Below, in pieces: positions 8,278 to 15,776 of a DNA stretch of 35,413 nt. How positions within the stretch are numbered: position 1 is the first letter of the stretch; every line of letters begins with the position of its first letter. The stretch is from JAPUDQ01 sp049289035. Its GTDB lineage: Bacteria > Patescibacteriota > Saccharimonadia > Saccharimonadales > Saccharimonadaceae. The stretch covers positions 1 through 35,413 of the forward strand of contig JBAQIV010000055.1 in the NCBI GenBank assembly GCA_049289035.1, written 5' to 3'. Under the pieces are notes generated by a model, which saw only the letters and a program-made list of their open reading frames with translations, had not been told where the DNA came from and ran no database searches. Position numbers and translations under genes: made by a program.

Positions 8278-8297
8278 GTGCTAAGGGCACATAGAAT

Positions 8298-10202
8298 CTA
8301 CTTCTTGTCGACAACTTCGCCTTCGACTGGCTCATCTTCGTCAGATTTCTTGCCTCCTTCTTGACTCTTGTCTCCCGACTCTTGACTCTGCGCGTCGGCA
8401 GATGCGCTTTGGTACATCTTGGCCCCAATCGGCATGATGGCGTCATTGAGTGCTTTGACGGCGGCTTCAAGCTCGTCTTTGCTGTCTGAATTTACCTTTT
8501 CCTCAGCCGCTTTCACCGCCTCTTCAATGACTTTTTTGTCGTCATCGCTGATCTTGTCTTTAAACTCATCGGGCATTTTCTTTGCCTGATAGATGGCGTT
8601 TTCGAGCTGGTTTTTTACGTCTATCACTTCACGCTTTTTCTTATCTTCGTCAGCGTGCATCTCGGCTTCTTTTTGTGCCTTTTCGATGTCGTCTTTGCTC
8701 ATATTGCCAGAGTTTTGAATAGTGATCGATTGCTCTTTGCCGGTGCCTTTGTCTTTGGCGGTGACATTCAAGATACCGTTGGCGTCAAGGTTAAATGTCA
8801 CTTCGATCTGGGGTACACCGCGTGGGGCAGGGGCGATACCGTCGAGGATAAATTTGCCCAAAGATTTATTGTCGTTCGCAAACTCACGCTCACCTTGCAA
8901 GACATGAATCTCCACTTGCGGCTGATTGTCGGCTGCGGTACTGAAAGTCTCGCTTTTGCTCGTTGGGATAGTCGTGTTGCGCTCAATCAGTTTGGTCGTG
9001 ACGCCACCCATTGTCTCGATACCGAGTGACAGCGGCGTGACGTCAAGCAACAACACGTCTTTGACGTCACCGGCCAACACGCCACCTTGAATCGCTGCGC
9101 CGATCGCCACAACTTCGTCTGGGTTGACACCCTGCATTGGGTCTTTTCCAAAAATCTTTTTGACTTTTTCGACCACGGCAGGCATACGTGTCATACCACC
9201 CACGAGTACGATTTCGTCGATATCTTTGGCGGTGAGTTTGGCGTCTTTGAGCGCTTTTTGTACCGGCTCTTCAGTTTTGTCGACCAGGTCAGCTACGATC
9301 TCTTCGAGTTTGGCACGAGTCAGCGTGTACTCAAAGTGCTTTGGACCATCGGCGTCGGCGGTGAGAAACGGCAAGTTGATCTCGACCTGTGGCGTGCTCG
9401 ACAACTCTTTTTTGGCTTTTTCGGCTTCATCTTTGAGGCGCTGCATGGCAGCGTTGTCGCCCTTGAGGTCGATACCTTCGTTTTTCTTGAACTCATCGAG
9501 GAAGAAATTGACGATACGGTTGTCGAAGTCTTCACCGCCGAGATGCGTGTCACCGTTGGTGCTTTTTACTTCAAAGACACCGTCGCCGAGCTCCAAAATC
9601 GACACATCGAACGTGCCACCACCCAGGTCAAAGACCACAATTTTTTCTTCTTTGCCTTTGTCGAGGCCGTAGGCCAGGGCAGCAGCCGTTGGCTCGTTGA
9701 TGATACGCTTAACTTCAAGCCCTGCAATTTTGCCGGCGTCTTTGGTGGCTTGGCGCTGTGAATCGTCAAAGTAGGCCGGTACAGTGATAACTGCTTCGGT
9801 CACTGGTTCGCCGAGGTGCTTTTCGGCATCAGCTTTGAGTTTGCTGAGCGTCATAGCACTAATTTCTTCTGGCGTGTAATCTTTGTCACCCATTTTCACC
9901 GCGACACCGTTGCCTTTTTTGACGATCTCAAACGGCATGATGTCATGGTCTTTTTGAATCTCTGGGTCGCTAAATTTGCGACCAATCAAACGCTTCACAC
10001 CATAAATCGTGTTTTTTGCATTGGTGACACGCTGGCGCTGCGCCAGTTGCCCGACGATGCGCTCACCTTTTTTTGTAATAGCGACGACACTTGGCGTCGT
10101 ACGGTTGCCCTCGGCGTTTGCGATAACCTCGGGTTTACCCGCCACCATATAGGCCATAGCGCTGTTTGTCGTGCCGAGATCGATTCCGATAATTTTACCC
10201 AT
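8298..10202 (-). CDS. dnaK: chaperone DnaK (Hsp70)
   Basis: A 634-aa complete Hsp70. The nucleotide-binding domain (about 1-375) has the phosphate loops GIDLGTTNSAMAY and VFDLGGGTFDVSILE and the adenosine motif IVLVGGMTRMPAV. The linker DVLLLDVTPLSLGIE follows, then the substrate-binding domain and a helical lid. The tail is acidic (DEDEPVEGEVVDKK). It folds and protects proteins with DnaJ and GrpE. The start has a consensus Shine-Dalgarno (AAGGAGG). It is transcribed from its own CIRCE-controlled promoter, separate from hrcA-grpE, and followed by a strong terminator. Confidence 0.98.
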   Translation of the reverse strand: MGKIIGIDLGTTNSAMAYMVAGKPEVIANAEGNRTTPSVVAITKKGERIVGQLAQRQRVTNAKNTIYGVKRLIGRKFSDPEIQKDHDIMPFEIVKKGNGVAVKMGDKDYTPEEISAMTLSKLKADAEKHLGEPVTEAVITVPAYFDDSQRQATKDAGKIAGLEVKRIINEPTAAALAYGLDKGKEEKIVVFDLGGGTFDVSILELGDGVFEVKSTNGDTHLGGEDFDNRIVNFFLDEFKKNEGIDLKGDNAAMQRLKDEAEKAKKELSSTPQVEINLPFLTADADGPKHFEYTLTRAKLEEIVADLVDKTEEPVQKALKDAKLTAKDIDEIVLVGGMTRMPAVVEKVKKIFGKDPMQGVNPDEVVAIGAAIQGGVLAGDVKDVLLLDVTPLSLGIETMGGVTTKLIERNTTIPTSKSETFSTAADNQPQVEIHVLQGEREFANDNKSLGKFILDGIAPAPRGVPQIEVTFNLDANGILNVTAKDKGTGKEQSITIQNSGNMSKDDIEKAQKEAEMHADEDKKKREVIDVKNQLENAIYQAKKMPDEFKDKISDDDKKVIEEAVKAAEEKVNSDSKDELEAAVKALNDAIMPIGAKMYQSASADAQSQESGDKSQEGGKKSDEDEPVEGEVVDKK

Positions 10203-10244
10203 AGTTTATTTTCCTCCTTATATTCTGATATAGCTTTTTCTGGA

Positions 10245-10271
10245 TTAGCACTCCTCGCTGCTAAGTGCCAA
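10245..10271. promoter_or_regulatory. second, degenerate CIRCE operator of dnaK
   Basis: Left arm TTAGCACTC is perfect, the spacer is exactly 9 nt, and the right arm AAGTGCCAA has two mismatches to GAGTGCTAA. It lies just downstream of the predicted dnaK start point (about 10276), where HrcA could block elongation or strengthen repression. Confidence 0.75.
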
Positions 10272-10282
10272 TTTATATTCCC

Positions 10283-10310
10283 ATTATAGCAATTAGCACT
10301 CTCATGTCAA
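10283..10310 (-). promoter_or_regulatory. dnaK promoter
   Basis: Minus-strand TTGACA (10310-10305), a 16-nt spacer and TATAAT (10288-10283): both hexamers match consensus. The -35 box is inside the spacer of the perfect CIRCE. The 5' leader would be about 70 nt and contains the second CIRCE and a Shine-Dalgarno. Confidence 0.88.
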
Positions 10311-10319
10311 GAGTGCTAA
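10293..10319. promoter_or_regulatory. CIRCE operator (HrcA site) of dnaK
   Basis: Perfect TTAGCACTC, 9-nt spacer TCATGTCAA, GAGTGCTAA. It overlaps the -35 box of the dnaK promoter. Confidence 0.97.
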
Positions 10320-10344
10320 TACAGGGGTAGGGGACTTTAGTTTT

Positions 10345-10806
10345 CTACTTTTTTGTAACTTTTACCATAGCATGACGAATCGGAATACCTTTATAGGTAT
10401 AGCCTGGTTGCAATTCTGCAGCAATCACCTCGTGCTCGCCCTCGGCGTCTTCGTCGAACTGCACGGCGTCGTGAAGTTCGGGGTTGAACGCATCGCCTGG
10501 AGCTGCTGGGATACGCACTAGATCAAGTCCTGCTAGTACGGTATCGAGTTGCTTCACGAGACCACTGACGCCACGAACCCACTGGTGCTCGGCGATATCG
10601 GCGGGTATGTGCTGGGTCGCACGCTCGATCGTATCAACAACTGGCAAAAGCTTCAGCACAGCGCTTGCTTCACCGGCCTGACGAGCTGAAACCTTCTCGG
10701 CATCGACACGCTTACGATAATTTTCAAAGTCGGCCCTCACCCGCTGTAAATCTTGGGTGAGTTCACCGATCTGCTGCTGTTGTTCGTCTTTTTTTGGCTT
10801 TCCCAC
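10345..10806 (-). CDS. grpE: nucleotide exchange factor GrpE
   Basis: About 153 aa. An N-terminal coiled coil (QQQQIGELTQDLQRVRADF) leads into ENYRKRVDAE and the C-terminal beta domain with HDAVQFDED and GYTYKGIPIRHAMVKV, typical of GrpE, which releases ADP from DnaK. The disordered N-terminus is much shorter than in many GrpEs. The start is uncertain. GTG 10806 lies 9 nt from an AGGA, whereas TTG 10812, two codons upstream, is only 3 nt away; I prefer GTG. It follows hrcA by about 25 nt and should share the hrcA promoter. Confidence 0.93.
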   Translation of the reverse strand: MGKPKKDEQQQQIGELTQDLQRVRADFENYRKRVDAEKVSARQAGEASAVLKLLPVVDTIERATQHIPADIAEHQWVRGVSGLVKQLDTVLAGLDLVRIPAAPGDAFNPELHDAVQFDEDAEGEHEVIAAELQPGYTYKGIPIRHAMVKVTKK

Positions 10807-10832
10807 TTTCAAACTTCCTAACTTTCAAACTT
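10805..10832. repeat. 12-bp direct repeat between hrcA and grpE
   Basis: ACTTTCAAACTT occurs at 10805-10816 and 10821-10832, separated by CCTA. The copies include the hrcA stop region and the candidate grpE TTG start, suggesting a small local duplication that supplied the ribosome-binding region. Confidence 0.7.
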
Positions 10833-11542
10833 TATAATACTTCTTCAAGCATGGCACCAGTGTGTCGCACAAGGCGCATGACCCGCGCATAATCTTGGCG
10901 TGTCGGACCCAGTACCCCTATGTAGCTACGATCACTGTAGGGCGAACGAAACCGACTGATGATGAGGCTGGCTTCCGAGCTTTTGCCAATCGGGTTTTCG
11001 GCACCAATAAACACATTGAGCGGTTCGTTCGGTGCAGCTTCACGAAGCCAGGGCTCAAGATTGTCAAGCAGTTGCGCAATGCGCTGAACATTTTGCGAAC
11101 TGGCCACAAATTCTGGTTGCGAAAACAAATTTGCCATACCGCTCATATACAGCTGATCACCAATTGTCGCCAGGCCAAGATTGTGCGTCAGCTCAACGAG
11201 GCTATCCACGGCGCTGCGTATCGCGCGGTCTGTCCGATCAACATGTGTTGCGACGCGAGCATCGATAGCTCTCGTGCCACGGTCAAGTAATCTCGGTTCG
11301 TCAGCATCGGCTTCGGTTAGACGGTTCACATAATAACGATAGCCTTTGTCGGTTGGCACACGTCCGGCACTGGTGTGTGGCTGAGTTATGTACCCATCAG
11401 TTTCAAGTTGCGCCATGTCACTGCGGATCGTGGCGCTACTCACACCAAATAATTTAGCCAGCGTCACACTACCGACTGGCACGGCGATTTCAGCATATTG
11501 CTCTATAATCGCGATCAGGAGTTTAGCTTGGCGATCCGTCAT
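10832..11542 (-). CDS. hrcA: heat-shock repressor HrcA (short form)
   Basis: About 236 aa. The N-terminal winged helix-turn-helix is well conserved: MTDRQAKLLIAIIEQYAE, GVSSATIRSDMAQLE and the wing HTSAGRVPTDKGYRYYV. The C-terminal effector and dimerisation part ends GVLGPTRQDYARVMRLVRHT. Typical HrcA is about 340 aa, so part of the middle region is missing or reduced. It represses CIRCE promoters and is returned to its active form by GroEL in classical systems; no groEL is in this window. The frame opens upstream to 11563, but a TATACT box 9 nt before ATG 11542 and the family N-terminus favour 11542. A CIRCE indicates autoregulation. Confidence 0.93.
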   Translation of the reverse strand: MTDRQAKLLIAIIEQYAEIAVPVGSVTLAKLFGVSSATIRSDMAQLETDGYITQPHTSAGRVPTDKGYRYYVNRLTEADADEPRLLDRGTRAIDARVATHVDRTDRAIRSAVDSLVELTHNLGLATIGDQLYMSGMANLFSQPEFVASSQNVQRIAQLLDNLEPWLREAAPNEPLNVFIGAENPIGKSSEASLIISRFRSPYSDRSYIGVLGPTRQDYARVMRLVRHTGAMLEEVL

Positions 11543-11551
11543 AATGCCACC

Positions 11552-11581
11552 AGTATACGTCATGCTGGCACTCTACGTCAA
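11552..11581 (-). promoter_or_regulatory. hrcA promoter with -35 inside CIRCE
   Basis: Minus-strand TTGACG (11581-11576), an 18-nt spacer and TATACT (11557-11552). The hrcA ATG follows 9 nt later. Confidence 0.72.
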
Positions 11582-11591
11582 TGAGTGCTAG
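11565..11591. promoter_or_regulatory. CIRCE operator variant of hrcA
   Basis: CTGGCACTC, 9-nt spacer TACGTCAAT, GAGTGCTAG. Three arm positions differ from consensus, mostly at the outer ends. It overlaps the last codons of gmk, so the operator is partly inside the upstream coding sequence. Confidence 0.88.
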
Positions 11592-12286
11592 GCTGACTTA
11601 AGACGGTCGAGAATCGCCTGAGCCTGCGTACGGCCACCCGTACTACTTGTGTCCCCGTCGATGATTCGTAGAACCGTTTGGACGCATTCAGCCAAGTCAT
11701 CATTGACGACGATACGGCATAGGTCGGTCGACAGCGCCCACTCCAATTCGTGAATCGCACTTTCGCGGCGCTTCGGCCAAGCGGCTTCAAAATCAGCATC
11801 GGTGTCATAGCGTTTTTTAAGTCGCTCCATCCAGACTTCGAAGCTTGGCGGTATAAGAAAAAGTGCCAGCGTGTCAGGCACGTGCCGTTTGTAGTATTCG
11901 ACACCCTGATAATTCACGTCACCGATTGCGGTGTGTCCGGCATCGTGAATGCGGTGAATTTCTTGCACCGTTGCACCGTTGATTTCGCCGTGCACTGGTG
12001 CTACTTCAAAATACTGCTTGCGGGCTATCATATCGGCAGCTTCTTCGCGCGTAAAGAAATAGTATTCGCGACCGTGCTGCTCCATAACGCCGTCATTTTC
12101 ACGCGGTGCGCGTGTGGTGCTTGTGACGATCCGTTCAAATCGATCGAGCTTGGCTAGCTCGTCTTGTATGCGATCTTTGCCCGCACCAGTAATGCCACAA
12201 AATAGCACTATCCGCGCTCGCGCGAGAAGCAATATTGCCTCAGGTGACGGTACATAATCTTTGGTGAGTTCTTCGGCGCTTTGCAT
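11588..12286 (-). CDS. gmk: guanylate kinase (atypical P-loop)
   Basis: A 232-aa protein with guanylate-kinase motifs: P-loop GITGAGKD (31-38), VTSTTRAPRENDG (GMP-binding), REYYFFTREEAADMI and NGATVQEI. The enzyme converts GMP to GDP using ATP. Two features are unusual: an N-terminal extension of about 25 residues, and Asp38 where the Walker A motif normally has Ser/Thr for Mg2+ coordination. It may therefore be a divergent NMP kinase with altered activity. A strong AAGGAGG precedes the ATG. It is the last gene of the long run from PAP2. Confidence 0.8.
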   Translation of the reverse strand: MQSAEELTKDYVPSPEAILLLARARIVLFCGITGAGKDRIQDELAKLDRFERIVTSTTRAPRENDGVMEQHGREYYFFTREEAADMIARKQYFEVAPVHGEINGATVQEIHRIHDAGHTAIGDVNYQGVEYYKRHVPDTLALFLIPPSFEVWMERLKKRYDTDADFEAAWPKRRESAIHELEWALSTDLCRIVVNDDLAECVQTVLRIIDGDTSSTGGRTQAQAILDRLKSA

Positions 12287-12303
12287 GCTATGCCTCCTTT
12301 ATT

Positions 12304-14148
12304 TTAATCTCGTTTCAACATTACGGTAAATGCATCAGCTGGAATGTCGACCTTACCAAACCTTTTCATCCGTTTTTTGCCCTTAGCTTGTTTGGCGAGG
12401 ACTTTTTTCTTACGTGACACATCGCCACCGTACAGGCCGGTCGTGACGTCTTTGCGGTATGCACTGAGGTCTTCGCGGGCAATAAACCGCGCGCCAATTG
12501 CCGCTTGTAATGCTACCTGAAAATTTTGCCGCGGTATGATGTCTTTGAGTTTTTTGACCGTCTCACGTCCTAAGGCTTGTGACTCCGAACGATGACACAT
12601 GACACTCAGCGCATCGACAATCTCGCCCGCTACATAAAAATCAACGCGTACAAGATCCTCCGGCTGATAGCCGTCAAGTTCATAATTGAAACTGCCATAG
12701 CCACTCGTGACACTTTTGAGTTGATCATAAAAATCAGTCAGTAGGTTGGCGAGCGGCGCCCGAAAACTAATGAGTGAGCGCTGGTCGATATAGCTTAAAT
12801 TCGTTTGCAAACCGCGTTTGCCAACGATAAGCTGTATAACCGCGCCGACGTAGGCCTGTGGTACGACAATTTCACCGCGGATCCACGGCTCGCGTATCTC
12901 GGCAACTTTACTAACATCTGGCAGCTCACTCGCACTCTTGATATCGAGCTGCGCGCCGTCGGTCATAACGACTTCATAATCAGTACTTGGGTTGGTCACC
13001 ACTAGGTCGAGATCGTATTCACGCTCCAAACGCTCACGGATGATGTCCATATGCAGCAGGCCAAGGAAACCAATCCGCACACCAAAACCAAGCACCGGTG
13101 AATTTTCTGGTTCATATTGCAGGGCACTGTCGCTCAGACTCAGTTTTTCGACAGCGTCTTTGAGGTCTTGATAGTCCTCGTTACTCACGGGGAAAAACCC
13201 AGCATATACAAATGGTTTTACAAGCTTATATCCAGGTAATGGTCGATGCGCAAGACTGCGAGCAGTTGTCACTGTATCGCCGACCCGTGCGTCGCGCGTT
13301 GTCTTAAGGTTTGTCACAATATAACCAATTTCACCGTTGGCAATCACGGTGTCCGCTTGCATGGTCGGTGCAAGATGCCCAACTTCGAGCGCCAGCCCAT
13401 GTGCACCAGTCCCAAGCATTCGGATCTCATCGCCTTTTTGGATCGCGCCATCAATCACCCTCGTATATAAGATCACCCCACGATAGTCATCATAGTAACT
13501 ATCAAATATTAAAGCCCTCGTGGTAGCACTACTGTCGCCAGTCGGCGGCGGAATACGCTCGACGATAGCATCGAGAACATCTATCACACCCTGGCCAGTT
13601 TTGGCACTAATTTTTAAGATATCCTGCTCATCACACCCGAGTAGATTAATGACCTCAGCCGTTACTCGCTCGACATCACTCGCTGGTAAATCAATTTTGT
13701 TGAGCACTGGTATGATCGTCAAATTGGCTTCGATCGCCAGGTAGACATTGGCCAGCGTCTGCGCTTGAATGCCTTGACTGGCGTCGACCACCAGCACCGC
13801 CCCCTCACACGCTTGTAGACTACGTGAAACTTCATAGCTAAAGTCAACGTGACCGGGAGTGTCAATCAAATTCAGGTCATACACCTGAATTTCAGCATTT
13901 GAAATGTGGCCATTGGTCCGCCAGCTGGCGGATGGCGTAGCTTCTTGTGACGGTGTGTAGCGCATCCGCACCGGCGCAAGTTTGATCGTAATGCCCTTTT
14001 CACGCTCCAGATCCATGCTATCAAGCAACTGCGATTTCATATCACGCTGCTGCACCGTGCCCGTGAGTTCAAGCATACGATCAGCCAGCGTGCTTTTACC
14101 ATGATCAATATGCGCGATGATACAAAAATTGCGGATGTGTCCGCTCAT
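12304..14148 (-). CDS. lepA: elongation factor 4 (LepA)
   Basis: A 614-aa translational GTPase that acts on ribosomes (back-translocation or initiation quality). G motifs are AHIDHGKSTLADRML, DTPGHVDF and NKIDLP. The LepA-specific C-terminal segment LYGGDVSRKKKVLAKQAKG is complete. Between KLAPVRMRY and VYDLNLIDTPG there is an insertion of roughly 20 residues (TPSQEATPSASWRTNG) in the switch region that most LepA proteins lack. The frame opens to 14232, but ATG 14148 has a GAGGGTG ribosome-binding site and begins the canonical SGHIRNFCIIAH. It overlaps the murJ stop by 4 nt. Confidence 0.96.
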   Translation of the reverse strand: MSGHIRNFCIIAHIDHGKSTLADRMLELTGTVQQRDMKSQLLDSMDLEREKGITIKLAPVRMRYTPSQEATPSASWRTNGHISNAEIQVYDLNLIDTPGHVDFSYEVSRSLQACEGAVLVVDASQGIQAQTLANVYLAIEANLTIIPVLNKIDLPASDVERVTAEVINLLGCDEQDILKISAKTGQGVIDVLDAIVERIPPPTGDSSATTRALIFDSYYDDYRGVILYTRVIDGAIQKGDEIRMLGTGAHGLALEVGHLAPTMQADTVIANGEIGYIVTNLKTTRDARVGDTVTTARSLAHRPLPGYKLVKPFVYAGFFPVSNEDYQDLKDAVEKLSLSDSALQYEPENSPVLGFGVRIGFLGLLHMDIIRERLEREYDLDLVVTNPSTDYEVVMTDGAQLDIKSASELPDVSKVAEIREPWIRGEIVVPQAYVGAVIQLIVGKRGLQTNLSYIDQRSLISFRAPLANLLTDFYDQLKSVTSGYGSFNYELDGYQPEDLVRVDFYVAGEIVDALSVMCHRSESQALGRETVKKLKDIIPRQNFQVALQAAIGARFIAREDLSAYRKDVTTGLYGGDVSRKKKVLAKQAKGKKRMKRFGKVDIPADAFTVMLKRD

Positions 14149-15770
14149 CGCTTCACCCTCAGTTGTACAAACAGTATACTTCGTAATTTTTCGATAATCG
14201 TTGCCGCTTCTCGTAAATTGGCAATGCGACAAAACACGATATAGGCAGCAAGGCCAATAAAGACAATTGCCGCAAATTTAGGAAAGGTCGTTGCAAAGCT
14301 ACGGTCGTTGACAGACAAGTCAAAGATCTTGACGCTACCATACGTGATGATACCGGTTGCTGTAGCGGCAGCAATCATGCGATGCATGGCGCGGTGAAAT
14401 TGCCTGTCAAACAGTTTCGGTATACGCCACGAAATGATGATGAACAGTATCATTACTTCTAGGGCCGATACGATTGCTTGCGCCCAGGCCAACCCATAAA
14501 TACTCCAGCCCAGTTGTAGCGTGAAAACAATTGCCAGCGTGATGTTAAGCCCAATCGCAAATATAGAGATATAAAATGGGGTTTTGGTATCCTGCTGGGC
14601 GTAAAATGCTCGTGATGCAATATGGTAAATAGAACGGAAAAATATAGCGACAGCAAGTATACCCACGATGCCCGCAACGACCGAATTGCCACCGTTGAAC
14701 AAGAAGCTAGCGAGATAGCCGCGGCAAAAAAATGTTATAACCGCTGTCGGCAATGCTAGCCATATAATCACCCGTAAAATCTGCTGGAGTTCTTTGCGAA
14801 AGAGATCAGGGCGACCCTGGCTTAGCCGCTCGGTCATCTGCGGGAATGCGGCAGTACTAATCGCTACCCCAATTAGGTTGATCGGCACCATGTGTAGCGT
14901 CAAGGCTTGCTGGTAATTTCGAATCATACCGACCGGCAGACGGTTAGCGATACTTGTCTCCACGATCGTATTGATATAGTCGATACCTTGGTCGAGAGAG
15001 CGCGCGGGCAACAACTTGAGAACGCTGCGAAACCCATTGTTTTTCCACGCAATCTTAAACCGATAATCAAAGCCCATACCGAGCAGCCCCAAACAACTAA
15101 TGAGTAGCTGTAGTATACTCCCAAGCACCACACCAAGCGCTACGCCCATAATGCCGCCTTCGAAAATCTGCCAGCCAAATATCGAGACGCCTTCTGAAAA
15201 CCACGTGATGCCGATGATGATACCGATGTTATAGACTAACGGCGCAAGCGCAAAAAACGTAAATCGACCAATCGCTTGCTGCATACTAGCGATGACGCTC
15301 GATATCGCAAAGACAAATGGATTGATGGCTATCACCCGCATCATACTCACCGCCAGCCCGTGGCCAGAATCGTCAAGATTGGGCCAAAGTGCACCAATCA
15401 GCACGTCGGCAAATATGATAATCAAAACACTCGCGACCAGGGTGATCACTGCCATAAAGTTGATCATGCTATAGCTTAGTTGCCAGGCCGATTCCTTGTT
15501 GCCTGCCGACAGACGGTCATTAAATACCGGTATAAACGTGACGCTCAATGCACCACTTGTCAGTAAAAAGAACATAAAATCCGGTATGATAAACGCAACC
15601 GTATAGGCATCGAGACCAACCGGATAATTCACATACGTGGCATTAAGTAAACGGTCACGAAAAAGACCGAGCATGCTCGCGAGCAAGGTTGAGGCAGCTA
15701 GTAGCGCAGCGGCCAGTTTGATCGGCAGACGTAATCCTGCTCGCGTAACGGCATTGCGGACACGTCCCAT
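14145..15770 (-). CDS. murJ: lipid II flippase MurJ (MviN)
   Basis: A 541-aa polytopic membrane protein with the family N-terminal block STLLASMLGLFRDRLL and later DAYTVAFIIPDFMFFLLTSGAL. About 14 hydrophobic segments cover most of the length. MurJ moves lipid-linked peptidoglycan precursors across the membrane. It starts 6 nt after ftsH and overlaps lepA by 4 nt, so it is part of the long operon. The product agrees with PAP2 (undecaprenyl phosphate recycling) in the same run. Confidence 0.94.
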   Translation of the reverse strand: MGRVRNAVTRAGLRLPIKLAAALLAASTLLASMLGLFRDRLLNATYVNYPVGLDAYTVAFIIPDFMFFLLTSGALSVTFIPVFNDRLSAGNKESAWQLSYSMINFMAVITLVASVLIIIFADVLIGALWPNLDDSGHGLAVSMMRVIAINPFVFAISSVIASMQQAIGRFTFFALAPLVYNIGIIIGITWFSEGVSIFGWQIFEGGIMGVALGVVLGSILQLLISCLGLLGMGFDYRFKIAWKNNGFRSVLKLLPARSLDQGIDYINTIVETSIANRLPVGMIRNYQQALTLHMVPINLIGVAISTAAFPQMTERLSQGRPDLFRKELQQILRVIIWLALPTAVITFFCRGYLASFLFNGGNSVVAGIVGILAVAIFFRSIYHIASRAFYAQQDTKTPFYISIFAIGLNITLAIVFTLQLGWSIYGLAWAQAIVSALEVMILFIIISWRIPKLFDRQFHRAMHRMIAAATATGIITYGSVKIFDLSVNDRSFATTFPKFAAIVFIGLAAYIVFCRIANLREAATIIEKLRSILFVQLRVKR

Positions 15771-15776
15771 GAGCTA

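Noticed and set aside
9087..9761. Plus-strand 224-aa open frame opposite dnaK
   Set aside because: Long antisense frames opposite dnaK are common from codon bias; composition is Phe/Val-rich, and there is no start signal.
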